From Chara braunii (Eukaryota > Streptophyta > Charophyceae > Charales > Characeae), in the NCBI GenBank assembly GCA_003427395.1, contig BFEA01000297.1:655969-694321 (forward strand): a DNA stretch of 38,353 nt, in the 5' to 3' direction. Each line of letters begins with the position of its first letter. The stretch's first letter is position 1. The translations under genes and the position numbers were made by a program. Below the pieces are notes generated by a model that searched no databases, had not been told where the DNA came from, and worked only from the letters and a program-made list of their open reading frames with translations. Shown one piece after another: positions 10,396 to 22,104 of the stretch.

Positions 10396-11471
10396 TCTGA
10401 ATGATATTAGGAGTCATTTTAGGAGTCAAAGTAGCTCTCTGCAATTGTATGGAGTTGCAGGGAGACTCGTTGCAGTAGAAAGTCTTACAAAGGATTTTTA
10501 GATGGGGACTTTGACCAGGACTCTAGTTTTGAATGTGACTTTAATTGTTGTGGTCATAAACAAAGTTAGACTTCTTAGCAAACAACAACTTTTGAAAGTC
10601 GTCCTCAAAGTAGCAACCAAATTTGTGTGGAAACCTTATAGGTAAGTAAAAAAATGTTTTATTTTCAAGGTAGCCTGGGAATAAAAAAAAAATTGCAAAA
10701 AAGAATATGGCATCGACATACTAGGTCCACAAAAACAAAACATGGCACTTCTTACCTAGTGAATTATCAGGCAATTTCATCAAGGAAGGAGAGGCACTAG
10801 ATCCTCCTTGTCCAAGTAATCTTGGCGGAAAAATGGAGATTCCCCAGGCTTGGTGATGTCAGAGTCTTAGCAAGGTGTCATGCATGCCTATAGCAGATTG
10901 AAATCAAACTACTAGGTATCTTCAGTCACAAAGGAGGAGGTCTTAGCTCAGCCACTATTCGACAACCCGCTCATACAGGATAAGAGTTGCAAATTGTTGA
11001 TCATAGTGCTACCTCATTTGGTAATGTCTGAATTTATAAGGGCATTCTCAAGGTTAGAGACTTATGGGACGAAGTATGTGGGGCCTAAATATCAGAGGAA
11101 ACCGTGAAAGGAAAAACATGGAGACTTTCGGGAGTAGAGGAACGAAGGAGGGAACTCGTTAAATTGCTACAAAAAAAGTGGCATAACTTGTTACAATCAG
11201 TACAGGTAGATCCGCCTATTAACCGATACACACAGCATGAGTCGTTTCACTCGAACATTTTTTTGAGACTGCAAGGTATGTCATATAACGGTGTGAGGAA
11301 ACCTAGGAAGGGTGCGCCTGTTCGTCCGTTGAAGCCCAGGGCAACAATGTCGGTCACCCACTGCACCCGCTTCAGGGGTCCCCAGCAGCATAACAGGGCG
11401 AGGGTTGGAAATTGCCTATCGCGTCTCCTTTCAAACTGTTGAATAGGAAGGCTCGTGTAGCCACTCAATAT

Positions 11472-11509
11472 AGAAAAAAAAAAAAATAAAAAAAATAAAA
11501 TAAATAAAA
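11472..11509 (+). repeat. A-rich 3' tail of the plus-strand LINE
   Basis: A run of A broken by single T (AAAATAAAAAAAATAAAATA and so on) ends the plus-strand LINE sequence. Confidence 0.65.
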
Positions 11510-13131
11510 GATCACTCATACCCGGATATCCGAGATCAGGTCGCAACCTGTCGCAATGCAGACCCTGCGCACCTTTAAACTTGCAAGGGAAAAAATGATG
11601 TTAGCTTCATGCCAAAAGTAGGTTGTGATTTAATCAATTAGGCAGTGAGGATTTAACAATTATTTACTCGTGTGAACAGTCCCACAATACAACCAAGCAC
11701 GGGGGAGTAAACGTGCATTTTTTTATAAGCAGAACCCTAGGGGTACTCTTGCAACTTCACTAAGAAAACCCTTGCCAATTATGCGAACCAAATTCTCGTG
11801 TAACAGCTCACGCTGCACCCAACTGATCCACCTTCTTCCTTTCACACCAAGACAATCAGCCCACTCTCTTCACATCTGGAGAGCAATCCCAAAATAATTC
11901 ACATATACACAACTTGCGTCTGATGACTCGCCGAGTTTTATATGTTACAGAGAAATGAGCGGTGTTTATACCGCCATAGATATCACAACAATAATTATTA
12001 AAAAAAAAAAAAAAAAACTTTGTCTGCTTACTTGTGAGGCGATTTCAAAAAGGTGTTGATGTGAGTGAGCAGGTTCAACTCTCACTGATTTGATTAGAAT
12101 GACCGCTCAGGAATGAATATCAGGGAGGATCTTATATCTGCGGCAGTTAACTTTGCCCTATCAATGCTGGTAAGTTCATATCAAGCCCTTATATAGCCTT
12201 TGGTCGTGGAAAGAGGGTATGGGTAACTTGAAGCATGGAGCAGGCTGCAGTCGCTGCACGAGATGAGAAGGTGTTATTTCTGGAGCAGTAGAGCCTCTGG
12301 ATCGACTTACCGCACGATCAGATCGATTGCCCCCCATGATATATGGGAAATATATCCAAACCTTTGTGGAAAAAAAATCCGCACGGTGAAAATATTTATT
12401 TTGAAGTCCCCCAGTTATGTGTGAAGTTTGATTTTGGGACGGGACCACCCTCCAAGAGTCTCAACCAGTTCATTTTGTCCTTTCACATGGGAAGGGGCAA
12501 TGTGTACTGGCATGCGAGTCCGACCTGCTATAAAACATATCTTGAATGTGTATAAGAACAAAATGGTCAAGCAGTAGCTCAGTTTAGGCATGACCTGTAT
12601 CTTGAATGTATGAGATCACCACATGACCCGTTACTCTTTTGGTGTGTTCACACTGGCATCGTCTGTTACCTTTGCAAAACCTCGTCATGTTTGCTTAGGT
12701 TGAACTGAGCAATAACTCCTCTCGTGCCCGATGATTATTTGAAGTGAATGGTGAAATCTGCCTTTAGCTTCTTTTCACATCAGCCTGAGGATGAAAAAGC
12801 TTGTTGGGGACTGGTTTGTTGGGTAGAGTTGCGTCCGTGTGCGCACGTCAGAGAGACCAAGGAATGCGTGTGTCGAGCTCTTCTCTTGTTCTGCGTGGTA
12901 TCCGTGTATAGGCGGCCCTCTCTTACTCTCACCTCCATAGCCACAACTCTCCACCCGTCTTCTTTGCATACGATCGTCGATTCACACTAAGCTCAAATTC
13001 GAAAGTATCTGGCCGCTCTTTGGGCCACATGCATGTAACTTGAAAGCCAAGACTCATATCCTCCTCTCTCAACCACCTTCACCCACTTAGTCTCCATCTC
13101 TCCCTCACTTATGTGAGCTCTCCTAGTTTTT

Positions 13132-13135
<4 letters not shown>
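11510..13135. other. No recognisable gene
   Basis: Short frames only, none with a known motif. An A-run lies at 12000-12018. A pair of short similar segments (ATCTTGAATGTGTATAAGAA at 12539 and ATCTTGAATGTATGAG at 12599) suggests a local 60-bp duplication. Confidence 0.4.

Positions 13136-13197
<62 letters not shown>
13136..13197. repeat. (CT)n microsatellite followed by (CA)n
   Basis: About 30 uninterrupted CT units, then CACACACACA up to 13209. Confidence 0.95.
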
Positions 13198-13199
<2 letters not shown>

Positions 13200-13209
13200 C
13201 ACACACACA

Positions 13210-15960
13210 ACGCTAGTTTTCTTGCTCCTTATTGGAGCATGCATTGTCTCGATTCTCCCAGCCAACTGCAATTTGTCTCCTAGCACAAACGGGCATGAGA
13301 GGGAACCAGCTTCAGTTCCGCTGCGTACCTCTGGTCTGCTGTCCCCGGGGTCTTCAAACGACTGGTCCTTCCCCGCTATTCCTAATGTTTCCCCCATGTG
13401 TCTTGTCCAGCTTTATGCCAGTAGCAGCAGCAGATGTCGACGGCCTCAGCTGGAGCTGGCAACTCGGTACCAAGGCACCGTCGTTATAATGTTGGGCCCA
13501 AGCGTCGGCCCTGGTAACATGGACCCAACTTTGCCAGTTCCCGTGCGGTAGACCTGTTGAAAACCTCAAGACCTCACAAAGCCCTGTTACCGTGAGGAGA
13601 AAACCAACAAGCCCTTAGAGGATCCTTGTCGTCAAGTCCCATAAAGTTGTTTAGTGCTCACACTAGGGGCTGCTCCAGTCCCGATGTGGCAGAGATTTGA
13701 GAACATCACTAGTTTCTTAAAATTTGAGTCAATTTAAGGCCGCACCAAGCCAGATCACCAATTGGCTTGAAAGTCGCAAATAAGAGCGAGTGTCTCCAGA
13801 AGTGTCGTTCATCGCGCTAGGTTCCATTTACACTTCGGGCCACATATGCACCGTACCAAAGCAACAAAAGCGGGAAAATAGCAAGCCTCGCGCAATGCCC
13901 CAACAAGGGGCGCACATTATGATTAGAAGGGGTAATCATCAAGGTTATTTAACAAGCAAATTATGCTTAGGACGGCAAGAAGCATCATCATTATGAAAAA
14001 AATAAAATAACAGCGATAATCAAGACTTTCATTTTTTTTATCGTTCTTTCAATTTATTTTTATTTTTTTTATTATTAAAATACCAAAAAAAAAAAAAGAA
14101 TCTCCACCGATATAGAGGAGCAGAATCGGGCGCACAAGAGGTCGCGTTTGTGACAAAAATCAACAAGAAGAAAAATAGAAGCAAAACAAGTCTAATTGGC
14201 ATGGTTGACATCGATCGAAATAAAAAGTTTGTCACCTTCAAAATAGGGCTAATAGTAGTAGCCGATCTGGTGAAAAACAGGGGTCAACCCAGATACCTTT
14301 TTTTTCGCATCAAGTTATAGTGATTTCTCAATTTAGAATACCTCATTCCAAAGTCGAAAAATATATATATATATATATTATCCATTAAAATTATATATTG
14401 CATTTCATTATTCAATATACAGACAGGGAATTTCTCAAAGTGGGTGACTTTTTTTTTTTTTTGCCCAAAATTGCACGTTTATTACCAAAGGCAACGTACA
14501 TCAACAGTTAGTAGTAACATGGACAATTGGTTTGTTCTGCTCCACGTGGAGCTCAGAGCAATTTCCATGCACACACAATCTTAATACAGAACACTCAATT
14601 ATGGCACCTGCACTGATGAAGAATTAACCACTTAAATTATCCATCTCTAGCTTTAAAAGACATAAAAGTTACGTAGAATAAAAAACACCTATTGCTAGAC
14701 ACTTCCCTCCTACTCCTATCCAAAAATTTTAACAAAGGAAAAAACAACGTCTAGGCAAGAATAAAAGCAAAGATTAAAAGGAAAAAAATAATCCTAATAG
14801 CAACCCTAAAATTTATCTACATAGTCATCTAAAAGAAGTTAGCCTTATAACACTGAATTTGTCTGTTAATCTATAAACCCTAGCTCAATAACCAGATGTC
14901 AACGCTAACATGACAGTCATCCAACACACCTACATGGTATACACTCTATATTATAACCTTGTGTCAATCCTAATGAAGCCCTAATTCACCCATCGACATC
15001 CAAACAACTTGCTACTAGAGACCGCTCTTCATCATCGAACTTGGTACAATAATAGGTACGACGACAATTTCACGAGACTAAACTACACATGCCAACAGTA
15101 GAAAGCAGGTGGAGTCACTGAGGTGTAAAGTCAGCCACCGAGCTTGCAAAACCGGTAGTTATGATACAGTTAAACCCTAACACAATATAAATCAAAGGGA
15201 TCACTCATCCCAATGTTGAGCAAACAAAAAGGGTCATCTAGTTACTCTATTTTTTTTCAATTTTTTGTTCAAAAATAGTCGTGCACATGGCCAATCAAAA
15301 ATGCAACAAGCGTCAGTGTGCTCTTAGGAAAAATTGTCACTAGACAATAATATTTTTTCCCATAAAATCTATGAAGGCAAAAACTGCGATAGCTCCGAAT
15401 ATTTAAGCCATACATATCAACGAGCTATTGCAGGTGAAGCATTTTTTTTCCACACTAAATCTTCGAATGGAATAGTCAGCAATAGAGAAAAGGAGGTCTC
15501 CAACCTAACAGATTCACGTACGGTTCCATTCAACCTAAATCGGAAACCATTGCAGATGAAATGTTTTTCACCCATATAAAATTTTCCAACTACAGGTCGA
15601 CATTAATTGTCACAACAAACAAAAGATTATCGCTTCATGCAAAAAAAAAAAAAATTGCAACAAAGAGAAAAAAGGTCACTCCCTGCAAGCTCTTGTCACA
15701 AAAGTGCTCAAAGTTTTCACTCAGCGTCGAACAGAACTTGAACAACGGAAGCAGATTCGACTTCAATACCTGTGAGCCCACGTAACATTTTCTTTTAATC
15801 GAAAAACACATTCTCGCATCAATTGTCACTGGGATACTTAGACATAAAATTCCCAACCGATTCCAAGACGATGAAATTTAAAAGCATCAATTGTCATAAA
15901 ACTAAAAAAAGGAAATAAGTTAAACAATCATCCAACGTGCCGAAAGCACTTTAGAAGATC
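13210..15960. other. No recognisable gene
   Basis: An open frame at 13222-13551 has no motif I know. From about 13990 the DNA becomes AT-rich, with poly(A/T) runs and a (TA)n at 14360-14379. Nothing supports a gene. Confidence 0.4.
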
Positions 15961-16681
15961 TAGGCTACCAGTCGGGCCGCCCGGATCTCGGGTGGCCAGC
16001 CTGTGGAAGGTACAGGGGAAGGTCAAAAAAAAAAAAAAAAAAAAAAAAATCCGAAACAAAACTATGTTATGCAGAAAAATCAACTGAATAACTTTTGCCT
16101 TAGGTTCACATCGAAATGCTGTACTAAATTTAAAATAAAAAATAAACTTTTTAAAAATATATATATTTTAAGATGTTTTTTCGAGCGTCCAGGCACCCAA
16201 CTTATGCCCGGATACACGCTCAAGTGCCCGGCCAGGCATGACCCGGGCAGGGTCCCGGACAATCCGAGCAAAAAAAAAAAAAAAACATAACATAAAAAAA
16301 TATGTTGTGTAGAATTGCAATACAAACGACCTTTGGTTGAGGGTCATAACAGAACTCTTCACAGAATCAGAGATCGAAAAGAAAATCATATAATCACACT
16401 AAGGCACCGCCTTCAAACCCCTATAGTCCCTTTAAAACCAATTTAGACCCCCCTTAACCCCCGTGACAGCCAACTCTCAAAAAACGAAATAGGCTCGAAT
16501 TTGGGGTCCCCTCGAAAAGCGCAAAAGAGCCTTTTTTTTTTTTTTTTTTTTTTGCATACCCAGGTACCCCGGGTGTCGTGTGCAGGTCCGGCCGGACATA
16601 AAAATCTTTCTAGTATTTTGTAAAATTTTAAATCTTTTTGACCCGGAGGGCCAAGTGACCCTAGGCCACTCTGGTAGCCTA
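15961..16681. mobile_element. Non-autonomous TIR element, ends TAGGCTACCAG
   Basis: TAGGCTACCAG (15961-15971) is exactly mirrored by CTGGTAGCCTA (16671-16681), giving a 721-bp unit with 11-bp terminal inverted repeats. If the outer TA belongs to the target, the inverted repeat is GGCTACCAG with a TA duplication. Next to the ends lie GC-rich CCCGG/CCGGG motifs. The interior (16060-16150) is a reverse-complement relative of the core found in the CAGGGTTGCC elements (TATGTTATGCAGAAAAATC, AACTTTTGCCTTAGG). No transposase frame is present. A lone end of the same type occurs at 24014. Confidence 0.65.
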
Positions 16682-17380
16682 ACCTTTAACACAGTTGACA
16701 AAAAAACACTGACCGATTGAGCAAGCACACAACTGGTTGCATTTGAGGTGGCCAGTTAATCATTTTTTCTGACAATTTTTTGTGTCGCTCACACAAGGAG
16801 GCGCACCATTAAAAAAAACAGGCTCTTGTGTATTGGCGGCTCCACCCAGAGTATAAGCCGCTTTGCTCCATGACACGCCTTATGCGGCATGTAAGATGAC
16901 AACGAAGCACTCGAACCATCGATGCAACTTCGAGAACGAAGACGACCACTGCTCCCGAAGAATCTCCACGTAGCCAGTACAAGACGGGTTTCGTTAGCAG
17001 TAAGGTCCAAAGTGGTAGTGCATCGCTGAACCAAACACATAGAACGATTTTGATAACTTACCAAATCCATCTCCATAATGTTGCATCATATTGTATCGTC
17101 AAACTCTGCTAAACGAATCTTCGACTGTATATTGTAACTCCATAATTTCACATTTATGACTGCGGAGCCGATCTCACATTGATCGGTTATACGCTAGTAA
17201 ATGGACGCGCTTCACTCTACCCCACTATGTTTCGCCAATCACTCCACTATGCACCGAACGACAACTAAGAAGATGTGTGCGAAGCGCGGTCAAGCACAAC
17301 GGATATGGCATTCTAACTTCAATGCTTTGGCGAAGTGACATCGATTGCGCTAAGTCGCTTTATCATGCACCCTCCTTCCT
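16682..17380. other. No recognisable gene
   Basis: A minus-strand open frame at 16789-17076 has no known motif; GGTAAGTTATC just inside its start looks like a splice donor, but no gene can be built around it. Confidence 0.35.
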
Positions 17381-18060
17381 TCGAAGTGTGTGTCATTTTG
17401 AGGCAACAGTGTGTAATTAAATGTTTTCACAAATAAAACAAATAGTTATAAAAATGTATAACATACTATGTTGTGTAACACACCAAACATGTTCGGAGCT
17501 TTTCCAAACATTTGAACATGTTTAGGTATTCAGTCGAATGCCTCCCAAATGTGTTCGGCCGAACATATTAAAAAAAAAAAAAAACTTGTTTTTTAGTTTT
17601 TTACTTTTAACTCGAGTTTGGTTACGAATTTGAGCATACCTCTCAGGCAAACGTTATTTCTATTATTATTTTATATAACATATATTTATTTCAGTTTTAT
17701 TTTAGATTTTTTGTTTGTTTTTATGTTCCCGTTCGGAGGGTTTTTGCGCTCGTTCGTGTTCGGTTGCGAACATTCGAGTTCGGTCACCGAACCCGAACAC
17801 GATGGTACACAGATTATATGGTAATTTTGAGATATGTGATTCAATAAAATGTGGACACTTAGGAAGGTCACATAACATTTAAAATTGTTCGTCTTGTAAG
17901 AGTTGTGTCGAAGTTGAAAATGTGCAAAATCTTGTATATTATGTCTCTATTGATTCCATTAGGATTCCAACATGTGAACTATTGACAACTAATAGACCAA
18001 CAAGGGTTTGCAAGTAGGTGATTTAACACCCATCGGGTATTTCTTGCTGGCCATTGTCAT
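17381..18060 (+). repeat. Dispersed repeat split by an inserted element; partner of 20368-20705
   Basis: 17381-17472 (AAGTGTGTGTCATTTTGAGG onward) matches 20368-20460, and 17826-18060 (TTGAGATATGTGATTC, GTTGACAACT-like and GCAAGTAGGTGATTTAA segments) matches 20462-20705 in the same order. In the partner the two halves are contiguous, so the 17473-17825 piece was inserted later. The repeat class is unknown. Confidence 0.65.
17473..17825. mobile_element. Short inserted TIR element within the dispersed repeat
   Basis: The insert starts ACACCAAACATGTTCGGAG and ends ACACGATGGTACA; read inward from the right end this is TGTACCATCGTGTTCGGGT, a rough inverted repeat around TGTTCGG. Several TGTTCGG/CGAACA motifs lie near both ends. 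The middle holds GAATTTGAGCATACC and CAGGCAAACGTTA, which correspond to GAATTTGGATGTACTG and GAGGCAAACGTTG in the CAGGGTTGCC family, so it is a shortened relative. Confidence 0.5.
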
Positions 18061-18220
18061 ATACATGAGCCATTTTCTTACCATTCTGAAAGCAAACAAA
18101 ATTAATGGTCGCTATTCAAGCTTTATGACCAAAATTTCCCCACTACATTATCTCGGAGGTCTGATGACACCGTTACGTGAGATGCACGATTCTTATTAAA
18201 GTTTTATATATATATATATA

Positions 18221-18902
18221 GAGTTGTCAACCCGAACGTACGGAGACCCCTAAGCTGACCCCCGAATGTTCGGGCGTTCGGGTCCCTGCAAAAAATAACT
18301 TTTTGCACCTATTTTTTATTATTATTATTATTATTATTTTATTTTTTTTTGTGAGTTATTTGTAACGAAAGGTATCTTCCTCTTAATTTTGAAGACATTC
18401 TGTTCAACCAATAAAATAATAAAAAATCAGCAAAGATCGTGGTGTCAAAACTTGCTTCCCAATCACTAATTTTTTTTATTTTTTTTTCCCCCTTTATTTC
18501 AGGGCATTAAAAGAAATATTATTTTTTTCAAACCTTATTTGTAGGTTCTCTATTATGTAAGACACACATATATGAATTTTCATGGCATTTGTCCAAATAA
18601 AACAAAAATAAAAAATCGCCAAAGATGGTGGCGTAAAAAACGTGATCGCCCTCTCAATAAATTTTTTCTCGTTTTTTTTTTTTTTTTTTCGTATTTAATT
18701 TTTATTTCAAATTTTGTAAAGAATTTAGATGTAATGTTAAGGCAAATGTTGTTTAGTTTATGCTTCTGCATAACATTTGTTTTTAATAGATTTTTTGGAT
18801 TTTTTTTTTTTTTTTTTTCGAGTTCGACCAGTCGAGAGGAGGTCCCAAACGGTCGAGCGTTCGGGTTTGGGCGTTCGGCCCGTCCCGAACGCCGGTAACC
18901 AT
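18221..18902 (+). mobile_element. (TA)n-associated CAGGGTTGCC-family element, copy 1
   Basis: Begins GAGTTGTCAACCCGAACG directly after (TA)n and ends CCCGAACGCCGGTAACC directly before another TA-rich run. The left end holds CGTACGG and CGTTCGGG motifs, the right end several GTTCGGG and GTCCCGAAC. The core has two similar units, each with an (A)n-TCGCCAAAGATGGTGGCG-like box (18429 and 18617). No coding capacity. Confidence 0.8.
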
Positions 18903-18986
18903 GCATATATATATGTATATATATATATATATATATCGTCAAATAGAACTGCCCGGTAAACCGTAGGCATATAGATAGATAGATAA

Positions 18987-19029
<43 letters not shown>

Positions 19030-19050
19030 TAGATAGAGAGAGAGAGAGAG
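18903..19050. repeat. (TA)n, fragment of the ~100-bp GTCACA repeat, then (GATA)n/(GA)n
   Basis: A TA tract (18905-18936) leads into CGTCAAATAGAACTGCCCGG and AAACCGTAGGC, the first part of the short repeat seen at 26092 and 26532, and then ~80 bp of GATA and GA units. The GA stretch inside that short repeat probably expanded to form them. Confidence 0.75.
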
Positions 19051-19690
19051 AGGGTTGCCAGGCCGAACGTACGGAGGCCCCTAAGCTGACCCCCGAACGT
19101 TCGGGCGTTCGGGTCCGCGTACAGGGCCCAAACTCGAAGGGGTTCGGACCCCGCAAAAACATATTTTGGTACCTAAAAACTATTATTTTTTTCTGATTGT
19201 TTTTTTGCGAGTTCTCTGTTATGTAAGCTATCTCCCTCTCAATTTTGAAGTTATTTTGTGGAGCCAAACAATAATGAAAAATCGGCAAAGATGGTGGTGT
19301 CAAAACTCGCTTTCCCATTTACTGATTTTTTTGTTTTTTTTTCCACTTTTTGTTTTTCCTTTATTTAGGGGCCTGAAAAAAATTATTATTTTTTCAAACT
19401 TTATTTGTAGGTTCTCTATTATGTAAGATACATATGTGTAAAATTTCATGACATTTGACAGAGCCAAAAAAAAATGAAAAATGGCCAAAGATGGCGGTAT
19501 CAAAAACTTGCTCGACCACGCAATAATTTCATTATCGTTTTATTTTTTCTTATTTTCATTAAGATTATTTATTTTTCGTATTTGATTTTTATTTCAAATT
19601 TGGTAAGGAATTTGGATGTACTGTTGAGGCAAACGTTGTTTAGTTTATTCTTTTGCATGACATAGTGTTTTTTCAGAATTTTTGGAAACT

Positions 19691-19726
<36 letters not shown>

Positions 19727-19827
19727 TTTTTCCGCGTTTGGCCGAACGTCCAAACGTGTCGAGAGGGGGTCCCAAACGTTCGGGCGTTCGGGTTCGGGTG
19801 TTCGGCCCATCCCGAACGCCGACAACC

Positions 19828-19830
<3 letters not shown>
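19051..19830 (+). mobile_element. (TA)n-associated CAGGGTTGCC-family element, copy 2
   Basis: Starts AGGGTTGCCAGGCCGAACG inside the GA microsatellite and ends CCCGAACGCCGACAACCCTG before (TA)n, so the last bases are an inverted copy of the first. It has the full two-unit core, with boxes at 19283 and 19484, and a (TTG)n run at 19693-19727 where other copies have poly(T). One of the best preserved copies. Confidence 0.85.

Positions 19831-19862
<32 letters not shown>
19831..19862. repeat. (TA)n microsatellite
   Basis: About 15 TA units directly after copy 2 of the TIR element. Confidence 0.95.
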
Positions 19863-19864
<2 letters not shown>

Positions 19865-20170
19865 CTTATGATAAATTTGAACTTTCAACTTAAATTGTTA
19901 TTACTGGCATCTTGAAAAAAAACGGAAATATGTTTATATTTTTAAATCACTACTACAATTTAAAAATTCGGATGACCCTCTTCAGAAAGTTCGAAGACTC
20001 GGAACAGGGCTCATCTGGGGGTGGTGTAAGTTTTTTTCTAGGGCAAGGCTAATGACATAAATTTTTTTTTTTTCTTCTACTCATCCTTCTGATGCGTTGT
20101 CTCGGACCTCAAAAATTCTTGGAGAGGCTCCATCATGATTTTAAACTTGGCTAGGCTCATATATTGGTGT
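19863..20170. other. No recognisable feature
   Basis: AT-rich spacer with poly(A) and poly(T) runs. Confidence 0.4.
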
Positions 20171-20301
20171 TTTAAGGGGCAAATGTAAAAAACAAAACTA
20201 ATAGGTACTTCTAGACAACAGGTTGCGTCATTGATTATGGAGTACATGCGTTCGTTTCTTTTTACTGAGACATAGGAATAAAGTAATCAGAACAATATTT
20301 T
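20171..20301 (+). repeat. Dispersed repeat, partner of 6275-6402
   Basis: Aligns in order with the copy at 6275-6402 (AAGGGGCAAATGTAAAAAAC, AACTAATAGGTAC, ACTGAGACATAGGAATAAAG). Confidence 0.6.
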
Positions 20302-20367
20302 CGGACTTCATAATGAGAAAATATTAATATTGGTTTTACGTATTGTTGCAGTAGGGCATGATGTTTT

Positions 20368-20705
20368 CTGAAAGTGTGTGACATTTTGAGTCAACCGCGT
20401 TTCATTATTTTTTCCACAAATAGAACAGTAGTTGGAAAAACGTATATCGTGTGGTTGTTCTGAGATACATAATTCTGCAAATTTATAAGGCTTAGGAATG
20501 ATTCACAATTTTAAAAAATTATTCGGCTCCTTAAAGTTATGCTTGAGTTGAAAATGTGTCAAGTTTTCGATGTTGTGTATCGATTTGATTTTATTCGGAT
20601 CATAATATGTGAATAGTTGACAACTGATAAGAATACGTATTGCTAGGCAGAGTAGCAAAGGTTGACAAGTAGATGATTTAAGATTCGGGTAATCTATAAA
20701 AATAA
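20368..20705 (+). repeat. Dispersed repeat, uninterrupted partner of 17381-18060
   Basis: Contains AAGTGTGTGACATTTTGAG, GAAAATGTGTCAAG, TATGTGAATAGTTGACAACT and TTGACAAGTAGATGATTTAA, all found in the same order at 17381-18060 but without the ~350-bp insert, so it serves as the empty site. Confidence 0.65.
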
Positions 20706-22100
20706 CACGTATATATTGAGCTTGTAATGGTACTCCATAATTACAAAGGTTTTTTACAAGTCGTTGGTTCAAATCTAACATAAAGATTTGTTATGTGTTT
20801 AAATTATACTTATATAATCGATCAACGTTCTATTTTTATTTTATTTAATTAGTGATAATAAGTTATATAAGCGCTTTGCTGTTTACCTCAACGTTATTAA
20901 TCTTGTTATTGTATTGATTGGTGCTAGGCGAGAGTTGGAGTCGTTGTTCAAGAATATCAACCCTCTTCCAAAGTCGCTTGAGAATTGAAATCATTGTTCA
21001 TTAAAATACTAAGTGTCGACTAAACCCATTAAGTATCAATGAAGGAAATTATGGTAAAGGAGTTTCAAAAGTATGATTGAAACTTAAAGCAATACTTAGA
21101 GTTATAAAAGTTGGAGTGAGACTGTAGTTGGAGTTAGACCAAGATCAACATCGGAAGCATCATAAGAACCAAGGATTGCACCACACAATTAAGAGAACCT
21201 AAATCATCTGTTGTAGAAACTTGGACTCTGTAGCAACATCAATATTAGTTTCGGGTCACAAAATTGTTATATGAGCAATGATTGGATTTTATAACTTCAT
21301 AACAATATCACGGTCAGGTCTGGATCTGCACGATTAGGAATACCACAAGAAGGTATGACAATTCTAAATACATTGTAGACTTAGTCTAAAGTATATTCGG
21401 AACTGCTGTCAAATTTCACTCCCAATCTGAAATTGGTGACTCAATTTGAGTATATGATTTGAGCTTAACATTGTAACAAACTATAATATGAGCTTGAATA
21501 TGAAATTTTACTCTCATGCTATATTAAAAACATTAGGATATCATAACATAAGGACTACCAGGACAGTGGGTACTATATTGAGGACTAGTAATAAAAATGA
21601 TGTTTTTGAAACAAGAGTGAGTTTTCTTTGGCTTATATTAAGGATAAACCAGAGGAACCTTTGGGTGCTCAACGTGAGACATTCTATACGAATGCTATAA
21701 GAGGTTTATGATTTTTTTTTTGAACTATGTTCACATTGTCCCACCTTCCCTGTTTTGATGTTGGAATTGAATTTTACGTAGTACATCTATGTAGTTGGAA
21801 TAGTCGTCCAACCCCTAAAATGACCAGGACTCGAGCGAATATTTGGCCCAAGTATACCTCTAGAAATATATAACCAGGCCTAACTAAAAATGAAGTGGAC
21901 CTAGTCTTAACCTTCTTGGGGCCCAGAGATCGGAGGAGCAAACCCCCTTGAACCCGATTTTTTTTTTCACGGGTAGGAGGATCCCGAAATATCGAAAAAA
22001 TAGTTTATATGGTCAAATCGGAGTTCCACGATCTATGACTTATATTGGGCCGCTTTAGAATTTGAAATCACGTGTCAGGCACCGTCTCTACTGCACACGA
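20706..22100. other. No recognisable gene; AT-rich
   Basis: Only short frames (the longest, 21488-21700, has no motif). No repeat partner within the window was seen by eye. Confidence 0.4.
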
Positions 22101-22104
22101 TTTT

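Larger units (their letters stand above)
7158..11509 (+). mobile_element. Second LINE, plus strand, heavily decayed
   Basis: In order: a possible ORF1 region, an AP-type endonuclease (8222-8983), a linker piece (9201-9434), a reverse transcriptase (about 9815-10395), a degenerate 3' part, and an A-rich tail (11472-11509). It belongs to a different lineage from the minus-strand LINE: its RT motif B reads FALPRSLRQGCYLAS, against SVRQGDPITPYL there. Stops and frame changes occur throughout. The left limit is a guess; I could not find a target-site duplication matching the sequence after the tail. Confidence 0.75.

Noticed and set aside
16789-17076. Minus-strand frame with a splice-donor-like GGTAAGT near its start
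   Set aside because: No matching acceptor, upstream exon or known domain could be found.
18758-19318. 186-codon minus-strand frame
   Set aside because: Runs through GATA/GA microsatellites and the ends of two TIR elements; its Ser-Leu-Ile repeats are microsatellite translation.
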